Source of the DNA: Ardenticatenaceae bacterium
GTDB taxonomy: Bacteria; Chloroflexota; Anaerolineae; Promineifilales; Promineifilaceae
Assembly: GCA_020634235.1 (NCBI GenBank)
Contig: JACKCB010000004.1
Span: forward strand, 169,677 to 233,676
DNA: 64,000 nucleotides
Reading direction: 5' to 3'
Shown: piece after piece, positions 1 to 8,957 of the stretch
How the letters are laid out: each line of letters begins with the position of its first letter
Position numbering within the stretch: position 1 is the stretch's first letter
Position numbers and translations under genes: made by a program
The notes under the pieces: model-generated
Seen by the model: only the letters and a program-made list of their open reading frames with translations
What the model was told of the DNA's origin: nothing
Databases searched by the model: none

Positions 1-1350
1 AGCGCGCTGGCCACCTGGGTCTACGCCGCCGCCGCCCCCTTTGCCACCCTGCAAGACGAGGTCAGCAGCACTGACCTGCAAGCCGCATGGCAGGCGGGCC
101 GCCTCTACCTGACCCCGGAGACAGAGCAGCTCTTGCGGGCCGCCTGGGGCAGCCCAGCGCAGCCAGCCCAACCCCTCCCGGCCGGGGACGAAGCCCTGGC
201 CACAGCCCTGTGGGCGGCGCAGACGGGCTACGACCCGCCCGCCCTCACCCTGCTGCCCTTCGACGCCCTGACACCGCGCCTGAAGGTGCTGCGCGTCGAT
301 GGCCTGGCCCCCATCGACCCGGCCTTCGACCCGGCCGGGTACGCCCTCAGCATCCCCATCTACCTGGCCGGCGACCCGGCCGGGGTGGCCCAGGTGCTGG
401 CCGCCTGGCCCGGCCCCACCACCAACCGCAGCGCCGCGCTCATCACCACCGTCGGCCTGACCGGCCCGGCCGGGATGCGCCGCGCCGTAGCCGACCGCAT
501 GGATCGCTACGGCATCAACTACCCCGGGGAAGAGACCGGCCCCGTGCTGCAAGCGGTGGACATTGCCCACATGAGCAACGAAAACGCCTTCGCCAGCGAC
601 TGCCCCCCCGCCGACCCCAACGACAGTGACAACGTCTGCAACCGCGACGAATACCTGTCGCTGATGACCTGGATGGGCATCGACGTCAACGAGATGACCG
701 GCAACCACCTGAACGATTGGGGGCCGCAGGCGCTGCTGCACACCTTCGACCTGTACGCGGCCAACAACATCCAGACCTTCGGCGGCGGCCGCGACCTGGC
801 CAGCGCCGCCCAACCGCTGCTCATCGAGCACAACGGCAACCGCATCGCCTTCGTGGGCTGCAACCCGGTGGGGCCTTACCAGGGCTGGGCCCGCGAGAAC
901 TACCCCGGCGCGCTCCCCTGCGACGATTACAGCGCCATCAAGGCAGAAATCGGCCGCCTGGCCGCCGCCGGCTACCAGGTCATCGCCACCATCCAATACC
1001 TGGAAGATTACCAGTACGCCGTGCTAGACGAGCAGCGACAGGCGTTTGATGGGCTGGCCGCGGCCGGGGCGGCCGTCGTCAGCGGCAGCCACGCCCACCA
1101 CCCGCAGGGCTTCGCCTTTGCCGGCGGGCAGTTTGTCCATTACGGCCTGGGCAACCTGCTGGCCGACCAGATGTGGTCCCTGGGCAGCCGCCAGATGTTC
1201 ATCGATACCTACACGTTTTACGAAGGCCGCCTGCTAAACGTGGACCTATGGACCGGCATCAACGAGGATTATGCCCGTGTGCGCCGCATGACACCGGCCG
1301 AACGCCAGGCCCTGCTGCAAGCGGTATTTGAAGCCAGTTATTGGGATTAG
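1..1350 (+). CDS. CapA-family (PGA_cap) metallophosphoesterase-like protein, 5' truncated
   Basis: The frame is open from the first base of the window, so the N-terminus lies outside; 449 codons are visible. The last two thirds match the CapA / poly-gamma-glutamate synthesis family, a calcineurin-like phosphoesterase fold. Supporting signs are the segments VDIAHMSNENAF, EMTGNHLNDWG (the family's GNH metal-binding motif), FGGGRD, the typical NRIAFVGCNP strand, and SGSHAHHPQGF followed by VHYGLGNLL near the C-terminus. Family members are usually cell-surface or exported and are linked to capsule or polymer metabolism, but the substrate here is unknown. The upstream part (about 170 residues, Ala/Pro rich) is not recognised. 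The next gene starts 30 bp after the stop on the same strand, so the two may be co-transcribed. Family confidence is good, exact function low. Confidence 0.85.
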   Translation, partial: SALATWVYAAAAPFATLQDEVSSTDLQAAWQAGRLYLTPETEQLLRAAWGSPAQPAQPLPAGDEALATALWAAQTGYDPPALTLLPFDALTPRLKVLRVDGLAPIDPAFDPAGYALSIPIYLAGDPAGVAQVLAAWPGPTTNRSAALITTVGLTGPAGMRRAVADRMDRYGINYPGEETGPVLQAVDIAHMSNENAFASDCPPADPNDSDNVCNRDEYLSLMTWMGIDVNEMTGNHLNDWGPQALLHTFDLYAANNIQTFGGGRDLASAAQPLLIEHNGNRIAFVGCNPVGPYQGWARENYPGALPCDDYSAIKAEIGRLAAAGYQVIATIQYLEDYQYAVLDEQRQAFDGLAAAGAAVVSGSHAHHPQGFAFAGGQFVHYGLGNLLADQMWSLGSRQMFIDTYTFYEGRLLNVDLWTGINEDYARVRRMTPAERQALLQAVFEASYWD

Positions 1351-1379
1351 ACAAATTAAACAGACAAAGGAAGGTTCTT

Positions 1380-3065
1380 ATGAAACAAGTGCGTTTACTC
1401 TTACTGATTTTGCTGCTCGTGGTCCCGGCGCTGGCCTGCGATGCCCTCCCCGGGGCCGAGCCGACGGTTGCGCCGCTGCCAACAGCCACAACCGCCCCAC
1501 CCACCGCTACGCTGCCCCCGGCTACAAGCACGCCGGAGTCAACGGCGACCCCGGTGCCATCCCCCACCCCGCCAGAAGCGGCTTTTGTGCCTTTTGAGAG
1601 CGAGGCGATTGGCGTGACCCTGGAATACCCGGCCGGGTGGTTCCTGGACGAAAGCTCCTACTACGTGAACCTGGCCAGCGACGCGGCGGTATTAGACACC
1701 GACACCTTTACCGGCGGGGCCGTGGTGCAAGTGTCTATCCCCGGCGATACGGACGGCCTGAACACATACGACCTCTTGAACCAGTTGGTGGAGGATGCCA
1801 GCAATTTCCTGACCAACGAAGAAGAGCCAGAAGCGCCGGTGCCGGTGAATATTCTGGGCCAGGAAGGGGTGCGCATGACCCTCTACGGAGCCACGGACGA
1901 CGGCCTGGCCACGGTGCTAGATATTGTGGTCATCGAGAAGGATGGCGTGTTGGCCGAGATCCTGACGGCTACTTCCGTGGCCGAAGAAGAGCAGTTCCGG
2001 CCGCTGCTAGAACGCATCATCAACAGCGTAGAGATTACCGGCACGCCAACCGGCGGAACCGGCCCGGAAGTCCCGGCCGGGGAACTGATCCAGGCCGAGT
2101 TGGGCAGCAGCTTCATCCACGAATTCCCGGCCGGGAGCTACCAGGAATACGCCCTGCGCAACCTGGCCGGCACCACCATCGCCGTCACCGTCCTGCCCGA
2201 CAGCGAGATGGACGCCGTCATTGAACTCTACCGCGCGGCCAACCTGGACGAACAGCTAGCCTACGTAGACAACAGCCTGTCCGGCGGCGAAGAGGTACTC
2301 AACTACACCCTGACCGACAACGACGAGTACCGGGTGCGGGTGCGCGAGTTTTACAGCGGCGCCGGCAGTTACGAGATCGGCTTTGGCGAAGGAGTCAATA
2401 TCCTCGAAAGCGCCAGCCCGCTGGCCCCTGGCCAAACCGTGTCTGGCAATACGGGCGACGACACCGGCCGGGCCTACCTGGTGGAGGCGCTGGCCGGCGA
2501 ACCGCTGGTCCTGCTGGCCACCACCGCCGATGAAAATCTGGACCTGGTGTTGACCATTTATGATGCCGACGGCAACGAAATAGACAACATCGACGCCGGC
2601 TTCTCTGGCGATCCCGAACTGCTGGTCCAGGTGCCCGACACCGACACCAGCTTCGTGGTCACCGTGAGCGGCTTTGGCGGCAATGCCGGCGATTTTGAGC
2701 TGCGATGGGTCGACCTGGGCCAGGCCTACTCGGCGGAAGGCAGCGTGGCCAGTGACGGCCAGGACAACTACCGCGTTTGCGTCCCGGCCGGGGAAGGGCT
2801 TATCGCCATTCTCGTGCCCCTGGACGAGGACTTCGACCCCACCCTGAACATCCTGGGTGCCGGTGGCGGCAGCCTGCTAGACAATGATATCGATAATGGC
2901 TTCTCCGGCCAGCCAGAGGCCGTCTACTTCAGCCAGGGAGCGCAGTTCTTCAGCGAAGACTACCCGCTCATCGTCGCCGTGCGCGGCTTTGGCGGCCAGG
3001 GGGGCAACTACCAGCTCTTCATCCTCAGCACCGGGGGCGACGGCGTGGTGCCGGATGGTTGTTAG
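1380..3065 (+). CDS. Lipoprotein with PsbP/Mog1-like and PPC-like domains
   Basis: The ATG at 1380 is chosen over an upstream frame extension because it has an AAAGGAAGG ribosome site and starts a clean lipoprotein signal: a charged start, a Leu-rich core and the lipobox ALAC near residue 20. A Pro/Thr-rich linker follows to about residue 62, as expected for a tethered surface lipoprotein. Residues about 65-190 (FESEAIGVTLEYPAGWF onward) resemble the PsbP/Mog1-type fold often seen in exported proteins. The remainder holds three similar beta-rich modules with Gly-Phe-Gly and Asp-rich loops (such as SFVVTVSGFGGNAGDFELR), resembling bacterial pre-peptidase C-terminal (PPC) domains. No catalytic domain was found. 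561 aa. Probably a cell-envelope protein; no specific role can be assigned. Confidence 0.8.
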   Translation: MKQVRLLLLILLLVVPALACDALPGAEPTVAPLPTATTAPPTATLPPATSTPESTATPVPSPTPPEAAFVPFESEAIGVTLEYPAGWFLDESSYYVNLASDAAVLDTDTFTGGAVVQVSIPGDTDGLNTYDLLNQLVEDASNFLTNEEEPEAPVPVNILGQEGVRMTLYGATDDGLATVLDIVVIEKDGVLAEILTATSVAEEEQFRPLLERIINSVEITGTPTGGTGPEVPAGELIQAELGSSFIHEFPAGSYQEYALRNLAGTTIAVTVLPDSEMDAVIELYRAANLDEQLAYVDNSLSGGEEVLNYTLTDNDEYRVRVREFYSGAGSYEIGFGEGVNILESASPLAPGQTVSGNTGDDTGRAYLVEALAGEPLVLLATTADENLDLVLTIYDADGNEIDNIDAGFSGDPELLVQVPDTDTSFVVTVSGFGGNAGDFELRWVDLGQAYSAEGSVASDGQDNYRVCVPAGEGLIAILVPLDEDFDPTLNILGAGGGSLLDNDIDNGFSGQPEAVYFSQGAQFFSEDYPLIVAVRGFGGQGGNYQLFILSTGGDGVVPDGC

Positions 3066-3111
3066 CGGCTGAGGGCCTGTTTAAGCAGCGGTAAAGGGGT
3101 GAGGGGCCAAC

Positions 3112-3155
3112 GTGGTGCATGGGTGATGGCTGGCAGGCCATTGCCCATGCACCAC
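3112..3155. terminator. Bidirectional hairpin between convergent genes
   Basis: Perfect 12-bp arms (GTGGTGCATGGG at 3112-3123 and its complement at 3144-3155) enclose a second 5-bp stem (ATGGC/GCCAT). It lies between the stop of the lipoprotein gene (3065) and the stop of the minus-strand peptidase gene (3159). No long T-run follows on either side, so Rho-independent activity is plausible but not certain. Confidence 0.55.
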
Positions 3156-3158
3156 CCG

Positions 3159-3851
3159 CTAGCGATTTAGCAGGTCCAGCGGGTTAACGTTGCTGTTGAG
3201 GCGCTTGTCAAAAACGTTGAGGTGGGTGTGGTAGCCGCAATCCCGGCCGGAGCACAGCCGCCCCTGCATGTCGGTGGTGTAGCCGATGTTGCTCTCTTCC
3301 CCCACGACCTGCCCCAGCGCCACCTGGTCCCCCACGTTGGCCGTGTAGATGCCATGCAGCAGCGTCACCCGGTACACCGCATTCTCAATCACCAACACCG
3401 GGTTGCCCACGCCATCGGTGTAGCGGGCCGTAATCGCGCCGGCAATAGGTGACTTAATGGGCGTGCCCTGCCCGGCGGCCACGTCAATGGCCATGTGCCC
3501 GTAGGCGGCACCATGCAGCCCCTGGGTTACCCAATATTCATCGTAAGGCGCGGCAAAGGCGTCGGCCGCGCTTTGCGGCAAAGGCTGCACTTGGGGCGTC
3601 CCGGCCGGGATCAACAGCCCTCCCACCCCGGCCGGGGCCGCGTCATCGCCGCCCGCGCTCACCCACTCCACCAGCACGCTAAAGCCCACAAAGATGATCA
3701 GCGCCGCCGCCACCAGCATCAGGGGATTGATCACCAGCCCCGGCCGGGGGGCAGCCACCCCATACCCATCACCGGCGAACCACGCCGGCTCCTCCTCCGG
3801 CCAATAGGCATCCTCATCGTAATGGTTGTCGTAGTAGTTTGCGGCAGACAT
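3159..3851 (-). CDS. Membrane-anchored M23 (LytM-type) metallopeptidase
   Basis: A 230-aa protein with an acidic N-terminal cytoplasmic segment, one transmembrane helix (about residues 45-65, LMLVAAALIIFVGFSVLV) and an extracytoplasmic M23 domain. The zinc ligands of the family are visible: YGHMAIDVAA (His and Asp) and GYHTHLNV (the HxH motif). The expected role is hydrolysis of peptidoglycan cross-links, or scaffolding of such hydrolases. The start at 3851 is preferred to an in-frame start at 3920 because a near-consensus sigma-70 promoter occupies 3892-3920 and would overlap the longer version. The gene converges on the preceding lipoprotein gene. Confidence 0.88.
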   Translation of the reverse strand: MSAANYYDNHYDEDAYWPEEEPAWFAGDGYGVAAPRPGLVINPLMLVAAALIIFVGFSVLVEWVSAGGDDAAPAGVGGLLIPAGTPQVQPLPQSAADAFAAPYDEYWVTQGLHGAAYGHMAIDVAAGQGTPIKSPIAGAITARYTDGVGNPVLVIENAVYRVTLLHGIYTANVGDQVALGQVVGEESNIGYTTDMQGRLCSGRDCGYHTHLNVFDKRLNSNVNPLDLLNR

Positions 3852-3891
3852 GGTGGCGTATTTCGCGTTTCGAATTAGAACATATGTTCCC

Positions 3892-3920
3892 ATTATAGGT
3901 GACAATCCGCGAAATGACAA
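3892..3920 (-). promoter_or_regulatory. Near-consensus sigma-70 promoter for the M23 peptidase gene
   Basis: Read on the minus strand, TTGTCA (3915-3920), a 17-bp spacer and a perfect TATAAT (3892-3897). The predicted transcription start is about 35 nt upstream of the chosen ATG. An inverted repeat TACGGT/ACCGTA (3925-3937) sits just upstream of the -35 and could be an operator. Confidence 0.75.
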
Positions 3921-4124
3921 TTTTTACGGTAACCGTATAGACCAGACAGATTTGTTACCAAAGGTATGAGCCAAGAATTCGTGTGGAAATCCGTCAGGTC
4001 TCCAGAGGGACGGAACGGTTACTTTTGCGCAAAATAAGGTACACTAGCGGAGTAGCGATCGCCCGGCCGGGAAGCCCGGCAGCTCGTTGACGCATTCCGT
4101 GTTGTGCTCGTAAGGAGGATCTGC

Positions 4125-5390
4125 ATGTTCAAACATACCCCACCTATCCGCTTACTGTTGCTCTGCTGCCTTGTACTGGCCGGCTCCCTGTTCTTTGTCC
4201 AATCAGCCCGCGCCGAACCCATCTACTACGGCGACACCATTGCCGACGACCAGACCATCGACAACGACGCCGCCCTCAACGGCGACCAGGTGGAAATCAA
4301 TGGCACCATTAATGGCAACGTCTTCGCCTTTGGCAAAGACGTTACTGTAAACGGCACCATCAACGGCAGCCTCTTTGTGGTCGGCGACAAGGTCACGGTT
4401 GGTGGCACAGTCAGCGGCAGCGTCTTCGCCATTGCCACCAACTTCAGCTTTATCTCCTCAGCCAGAATTGACCATACCCTCTACGTGCTCACCGTCAGCC
4501 TGGTCACCGAGCGAGATGCCATCATCGGCCGCGACCTGAAAGGGATCAGCCTGGGTGCGCGCCTGCGCGGGCAGGTCACCCGCGACACGGAGCTGGTGAT
4601 TGGCATGCTGGAGTTGGCCCGGCTGGCCATCAACGCCGCCAACGGGGTAACCACCGGCAAACCCATCTCGCTGGCCCCAGCCCCGGCCGGGATCAGCCCC
4701 ATCGCCCAGGTCAATGACCAGCCCCTGGAGATACGGCAAGCCGCAGCCGGCCCGGCCGGGAGCCGCCAGGTACAGATCCAGGCCCAGGAAGAAGGGGCGG
4801 CCGACAACACCACAAACAGCGGCGCCGCCACCCTCGACTTCCTGCTCAAGCACCTGCGCTCCTACATCTCCTACCTCATCGTCGGCGGGCTGTGCATCTG
4901 GCTCATCCCCCAACAGCTCAGCAGTTGGGCCGACCACCTGCGCCGCAAGCCCCTGCGCGCCGCCGGCAGCGGCACCATCGCCTATTTCATGGGCTTCATC
5001 ATCGCCGTGCTCCTGGTCGTCCTGGCCATCGCTACCACCGTCGGCATCTTCGGCCTCTCGCTAACCAGCCTGGCCCTCACCTGGGGCGGGCTTAGCTTCT
5101 CCGCCACCGGCCTGGCCTTCTGGACCTTCCTGCTGTTTGTCACCTTCATCAGCAAGATCATCGTCACCTACCTGGTGGGGCTGCTCATCCTCCAGCGCTT
5201 CTACCCCCGCGCTGCCGCCTACCGCATCTGGCCATTGATGCTGGGGCTGCTGCTGTACGTCATCATTTGCACCATTCCCTACCTGGGCTGGGCGGTGGGC
5301 CTGATCATCACCTTCATGGGGCTGGGCGCGGTCTGGATGGCCTACAACAGCCAGAAAGACAACGCCGCCCCGGCCGGGGCACAGCCGTGA
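4125..5390 (+). CDS. Bactofilin-like polymer domain fused to membrane segments
   Basis: The start is the ATG preceded by TAAGGAGG; an in-frame start 21 bp upstream lacks a ribosome site. Residues 1-30 form a cleavable signal peptide ending at SARA. Residues about 30-115 carry short repeated beta strands (VEINGTINGNVFAFGKD, VTVNGTINGSLFVVGDK, VTVGGTVSGSVFA) typical of the right-handed beta-helix of polymer-forming bactofilin/DUF583-type domains. After a linker rich in Ala, Pro and Gln there are four to five transmembrane helices (about residues 245-410). 421 aa. The exported bactofilin-like part suggests a cell-envelope organiser, but this is inference. The deoB-deoC fusion starts 30 bp downstream. 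Confidence 0.72.
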   Translation: MFKHTPPIRLLLLCCLVLAGSLFFVQSARAEPIYYGDTIADDQTIDNDAALNGDQVEINGTINGNVFAFGKDVTVNGTINGSLFVVGDKVTVGGTVSGSVFAIATNFSFISSARIDHTLYVLTVSLVTERDAIIGRDLKGISLGARLRGQVTRDTELVIGMLELARLAINAANGVTTGKPISLAPAPAGISPIAQVNDQPLEIRQAAAGPAGSRQVQIQAQEEGAADNTTNSGAATLDFLLKHLRSYISYLIVGGLCIWLIPQQLSSWADHLRRKPLRAAGSGTIAYFMGFIIAVLLVVLAIATTVGIFGLSLTSLALTWGGLSFSATGLAFWTFLLFVTFISKIIVTYLVGLLILQRFYPRAAAYRIWPLMLGLLLYVIICTIPYLGWAVGLIITFMGLGAVWMAYNSQKDNAAPAGAQP

Positions 5391-5420
5391 TCATCAACCA
5401 GCAATAACGCTCCAGCCACC

Positions 5421-7307
5421 ATGTACGTTCATCGCGTCATCCTCATTGTGCTCGACAGCGTCGGCATCGGCGAACTACCCGATGCCGCGCGCTACGGCGA
5501 CGTGGGCAGCCACACCCTGGGCAACACCGGCCGGGTAGTCGGCGGCCTGCACCTGCCCCACCTGGAACGGCTGGGGCTGGCCAACATCGCCATCCTGCCC
5601 GGCGTGGTCCCCCAAACCACCCCCGCCGCCAGCTACGGCAAAATGGCCGAAGTTTCGGCCGGCAAAGACACCACCACCGGCCATTGGGAGTTGATGGGCA
5701 TCCAGCTCAAGAAAGCCTTCCCCCTCTACCCCAATGGCTTCCCGCCGGCCATCATGACCCCCTTTGAGCAGGCCATTGGCCGGGGCACGCTGGGCAACCG
5801 CCCCGCCTCGGGCACCGTCATCCTGGACGAGCTGGGCGAGGAGCACCTGCGCACCGGCTGGCCCATCATCTACACCTCCGGCGACAGTGTCTTCCAGATT
5901 GCCGCCCACGAGGAAGTGATCCCGGTGCCGGCGCTGTATGAGATGTGCCGCATTGCCCGCGACCTGCTGCGCGGCGAGCACGAGGTGAGCCGGGTGATTG
6001 CCCGGCCGTTTGTGGGCACGCCGGGCCACTTCGTGCGCACCGCCAACCGCCACGACTTTTCGGTGATGCCGCCCGAACCAACGCTGCTGGACACGCTGCA
6101 AGCGGCCGGCCTGATGGTGTATGCGGTGGGTAAGATCAACGACATCTTCACCGGCCGGGGCATCACCGAAAGCGTTCACACCCAGGACAACAACGACGGT
6201 GTGGACAAAACGCTGGCGGCGATGCGCACCCGGCCGGGGCGCGGCCTCATCTTCACCAACCTGGTCGACTTCGACGCCCAATATGGCCACCGCAACAACC
6301 CGGCCGGGTATGCCCAGGCGCTAGAAGCATTCGACCGGCGGCTGCCCGAGCTGCTAGACGCCTTGCAGCCCAACGACGTACTGGTCCTCACCGCCGACCA
6401 TGGCAACGACCCCACCACCCCCAGCACCGACCACTCACGCGAATATGTGCCCCTGCTGATGGTTGGCCGGCCCATCCGCCAGGGGGTGAACCTGGGGGTG
6501 CGCCCCACCTTTGCCGACCTGGCCGCCACCATTGCCGACATGCTGGGCGTGGCCCGCCCGCCGCGCGGCAGCAGCTTCAAGCCGCTGCTGGGGCTGGACC
6601 GGGCCGGCGCGGCGCTGATCCTCGATTTGTTGGCCGAGGACCCCGGCCGGGTGGTCAGCCTCATCGACCACACCCTGCTCCGGCCGGAAGCCACCGAAGC
6701 CGACATCGCCCAACTGTGCCGCGAAGCGCGCCAGTACCACTTTGCCTCAGTCTGCATCAACCCCACCCACGTCCGCTTTGCCGCGCAGCAGTTGCAAAAC
6801 AGCGGCGTCAACGTCTGCGCCGTCGTCGGCTTCCCGCTGGGGGCCACCACCACCCAGGAAAAACTGACCGAAACGGAGCATGCCATCGCCGCCGGGGCCA
6901 CAGAGATTGACATGGTGATCAACATTGGGGCGCTAAAGGGGCGCGATTACGATTTTGTGGCCGAGCAAATTGCGGCTGTTGTGGCCGAAGCGCACGCCGG
7001 CGGGGCATTGTGCAAAGTCATCATCGAGACGGCTCTGCTAACCGACGAGGAGAAAGTGCTGGCCTGCCAGTTTGCCGTCCCGGCCGGGGCGGATTTTGTC
7101 AAGACCTCCACCGGCTTCAGCCGCGGCGGGGCCACCGTGGAAGACGTGGCCCTCATGCGCCGCACCGTAGGGCCGGCCATCGGCGTGAAAGCCTCCGGCG
7201 GGGTGCGCACCCTGGCCGACGTGCGCCACATGATCGCCGCCGGGGCCACGCGCATCGGCACCAGCAGCGGCGTGGCCATCGCCCACGAAGCGGGCATCCA
7301 ACCTTAG
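5421..7307 (+). CDS. deoBC: Phosphopentomutase-deoxyribose-phosphate aldolase fusion (DeoB-DeoC)
   Basis: One uninterrupted 628-codon frame carries two enzymes of deoxynucleoside catabolism. Residues 1 to about 390 are phosphopentomutase: the metal site LDSVGIGELPDA, the phosphothreonine region SAGKDTTTGHWELMG, FDAQYGHRNNP and TADHGNDPT. Residues about 405-628 are class I aldolase DeoC: LIDHTLLRPEAT, VCAVVGFPLGATT, IDMVINIGALK, the Schiff-base Lys in FVKTSTGFS (about residue 561) and the second active-site Lys in GVKASGGVR (about 590). Together they would convert deoxyribose-1-phosphate to deoxyribose-5-phosphate and then to glyceraldehyde-3-phosphate and acetaldehyde. The domains are usually separate genes, so the fusion is notable. 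No strong ribosome site precedes the ATG. Function is strongly supported. Confidence 0.95.
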   Translation: MYVHRVILIVLDSVGIGELPDAARYGDVGSHTLGNTGRVVGGLHLPHLERLGLANIAILPGVVPQTTPAASYGKMAEVSAGKDTTTGHWELMGIQLKKAFPLYPNGFPPAIMTPFEQAIGRGTLGNRPASGTVILDELGEEHLRTGWPIIYTSGDSVFQIAAHEEVIPVPALYEMCRIARDLLRGEHEVSRVIARPFVGTPGHFVRTANRHDFSVMPPEPTLLDTLQAAGLMVYAVGKINDIFTGRGITESVHTQDNNDGVDKTLAAMRTRPGRGLIFTNLVDFDAQYGHRNNPAGYAQALEAFDRRLPELLDALQPNDVLVLTADHGNDPTTPSTDHSREYVPLLMVGRPIRQGVNLGVRPTFADLAATIADMLGVARPPRGSSFKPLLGLDRAGAALILDLLAEDPGRVVSLIDHTLLRPEATEADIAQLCREARQYHFASVCINPTHVRFAAQQLQNSGVNVCAVVGFPLGATTTQEKLTETEHAIAAGATEIDMVINIGALKGRDYDFVAEQIAAVVAEAHAGGALCKVIIETALLTDEEKVLACQFAVPAGADFVKTSTGFSRGGATVEDVALMRRTVGPAIGVKASGGVRTLADVRHMIAAGATRIGTSSGVAIAHEAGIQP

Positions 7308-7341
7308 GGTCCGCCCAAAATCAACTTGGGACTTTCCGTTG

Positions 7342-7385
7342 GTAGTAACCGCTTTAGCGGTCTGCACGGCTAAAGCCTTTACTAC
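7342..7385. repeat. Imperfect palindromic element, REP-like
   Basis: Outer arms GTAGTAA/TTTACTAC flank inner arms CGCTTTAGCGG and CGGCTAAAGCC, giving a long imperfect hairpin downstream of deoBC. It looks like a mobile or repeated intergenic palindrome rather than a simple terminator. Only one copy is visible in this window. Confidence 0.5.
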
Positions 7386-7406
7386 AAACTTAATTGCGAG
7401 CCGAGC

Positions 7407-7430
7407 CTAAGGGTTTGCGCAAACCCTTAG
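7407..7430. terminator. Perfect 24-bp palindrome between deoBC and purF
   Basis: Arms CTAAGGGTTTGC (7407-7418) and the exact complement (7419-7430) lie three bases before the minus-strand purF stop codon. Position between two convergent genes suggests a shared terminator. No T-run follows on either strand, so the mechanism is uncertain. Confidence 0.55.
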
Positions 7431-7433
7431 AGT

Positions 7434-8930
7434 CTATCCCCACATATCTTCAAAAATCAGCTTCTCCCGGTCTTCCGCAAAGAGCCACTCAGGAATATTG
7501 ATGGGGTAGCTGCCGGAGAAGCACGCATTACAGTGGCCAGAGTCGTGGCCGATGGCCGTCTTCACCGCCAGGTCCAGCCCCGCAATGCTGAGATAGCCCA
7601 GGCTGTCGGCCCCAATGCGCGCGCGGATAGCCTCCACACCCAAATTATGGGCAATCAGCTCATTGTAGGTGGCCATGTCCACACCCATGAAGCAGGGATG
7701 GCGCACCGGGGGAGCGGCCACGCGCACGTGCACTTCGGCCGCACCACCATCGCGCAGCAGTTGCACCAGCGGCCCGGCCGTGTTGCCGCGCACAATCGAG
7801 TCGTCGATCATGATCACCCGCTTGCCTGCCAGGTTGGCCGTCAGCGGATTGTATTTGAGCGAGACACCCACCTTGCGCAGTTGGTCGTCGGGCTGGATGA
7901 AGGTGCGGCCAATGTAGCGGTTCTTGGTCAGCCCTTCGCTGTAGGGGATGCCAGATTCCAGGCTGTAGCCGATGGCGTGGGGGGTGGCGGAGTCGGGCAC
8001 GCCGATGACCAGGTCGGCCTCGACCCCGGCTTCGCGGGCCAACTGCCGGCCTAGCTGCTGCCGCACCTTGTGGATAAGTTGGCCTTCCAGGGCGGAATCC
8101 GGCCGGGCGAAATACACATATTCAAAAACGCACAACGCCTGTTTCTCGGAGGGCCGCCCTTCTAGCGAGGTGAGGCCGTGGGCATCCAGGCGCAGGATCT
8201 CTCCCGGCCGGATTTCGCGCACAAAGGCCGCGCCAATTGTCTGTAGGGCGCACGACTCAGAGGCGACCACGTACCCACCCCCCTCCAGTTCACCCAGGCA
8301 GAGGGGGCGCAGGCCCAGCGGGTCACGCACGGCGTACACCGCCTCGCGGGTGAGGATGGTTAGAGAGTAGGCGCCTTCGGCAATTTCCATGAAGGCCCGC
8401 AGGCGGGCCACCCAGCGGTCGGCCTGGTTGCTGCCGTTGATGGGCGGCCCCGGCCGGGTGTCGGCCCACACATCCGATGGCGCAGCCAGAATCTGGGTGA
8501 TCACCTCGCTGTCACTGGTGGAGGACAACCCCACACCGCGCTTCAGCAGTTGGTGGCGCAAATGAAGGGCGTTGGTCAGGTTGCCGTTGTGGGCAATGCC
8601 CAACGGCCCAGACATCGTCTCGATGAGGTAGGGCTGGGCGTTACGCAGGTGGGAGGATCCGGTGGTAGAGTAGCGGTTTTGGGCGATGGCGATGTGGCCC
8701 TTGAGGGGGGTCAGGTTGTTTTCGTTGAAAACCTGGGCCACCAATCCCATGCCTTTGTGCAGGTAGGCCATCTGCCCATCGCTGGTGGCAATGCCAGCGC
8801 TCTCTTGCCCGCGATGCTGCAGGGCATACAGGCCAAAAAAGGCCAGGCGCGCCACTTCCCGGCCGGGGGCAAACACGCCAATTACGCCACATTCTTCTTT
8901 TGGCCCGGTGTAATTCCACGATTCAATCAT
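7434..8930 (-). CDS. purF: Amidophosphoribosyltransferase PurF
   Basis: Catalyses the first committed step of purine synthesis, PRPP plus glutamine to phosphoribosylamine. 498 aa. The N-terminal glutaminase nucleophile is Cys14 in KEECGVIGVF, preceded by a 13-residue segment that would be removed as a propeptide, as in the Bacillus-type enzyme. ALQHRGQESAG and GHIAIAQNRYSTTG follow. The PRPP loop is VIMIDDSIVRGNT. Four cysteines at the family's Fe-S positions are present (in ALCVFEYVYFARPDS, RHPCFMGVD and HCNACFSGSYP), so a [4Fe-4S] regulatory cluster is likely. A GGAG ribosome site precedes the ATG. It is the last gene of a minus-strand purine operon, 27 bp after purE. Confidence 0.97.
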   Translation of the reverse strand: MIESWNYTGPKEECGVIGVFAPGREVARLAFFGLYALQHRGQESAGIATSDGQMAYLHKGMGLVAQVFNENNLTPLKGHIAIAQNRYSTTGSSHLRNAQPYLIETMSGPLGIAHNGNLTNALHLRHQLLKRGVGLSSTSDSEVITQILAAPSDVWADTRPGPPINGSNQADRWVARLRAFMEIAEGAYSLTILTREAVYAVRDPLGLRPLCLGELEGGGYVVASESCALQTIGAAFVREIRPGEILRLDAHGLTSLEGRPSEKQALCVFEYVYFARPDSALEGQLIHKVRQQLGRQLAREAGVEADLVIGVPDSATPHAIGYSLESGIPYSEGLTKNRYIGRTFIQPDDQLRKVGVSLKYNPLTANLAGKRVIMIDDSIVRGNTAGPLVQLLRDGGAAEVHVRVAAPPVRHPCFMGVDMATYNELIAHNLGVEAIRARIGADSLGYLSIAGLDLAVKTAIGHDSGHCNACFSGSYPINIPEWLFAEDREKLIFEDMWG

Positions 8931-8957
8931 CTCTTTCTCCTACCATCCACAAGCGTC

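Noticed and set aside
8069..8077. A perfect DnaA-box-like TGTGGATAA inside purF
   Set aside because: It is a single copy within coding sequence, far from dnaA and without neighbours, so it is most likely chance.
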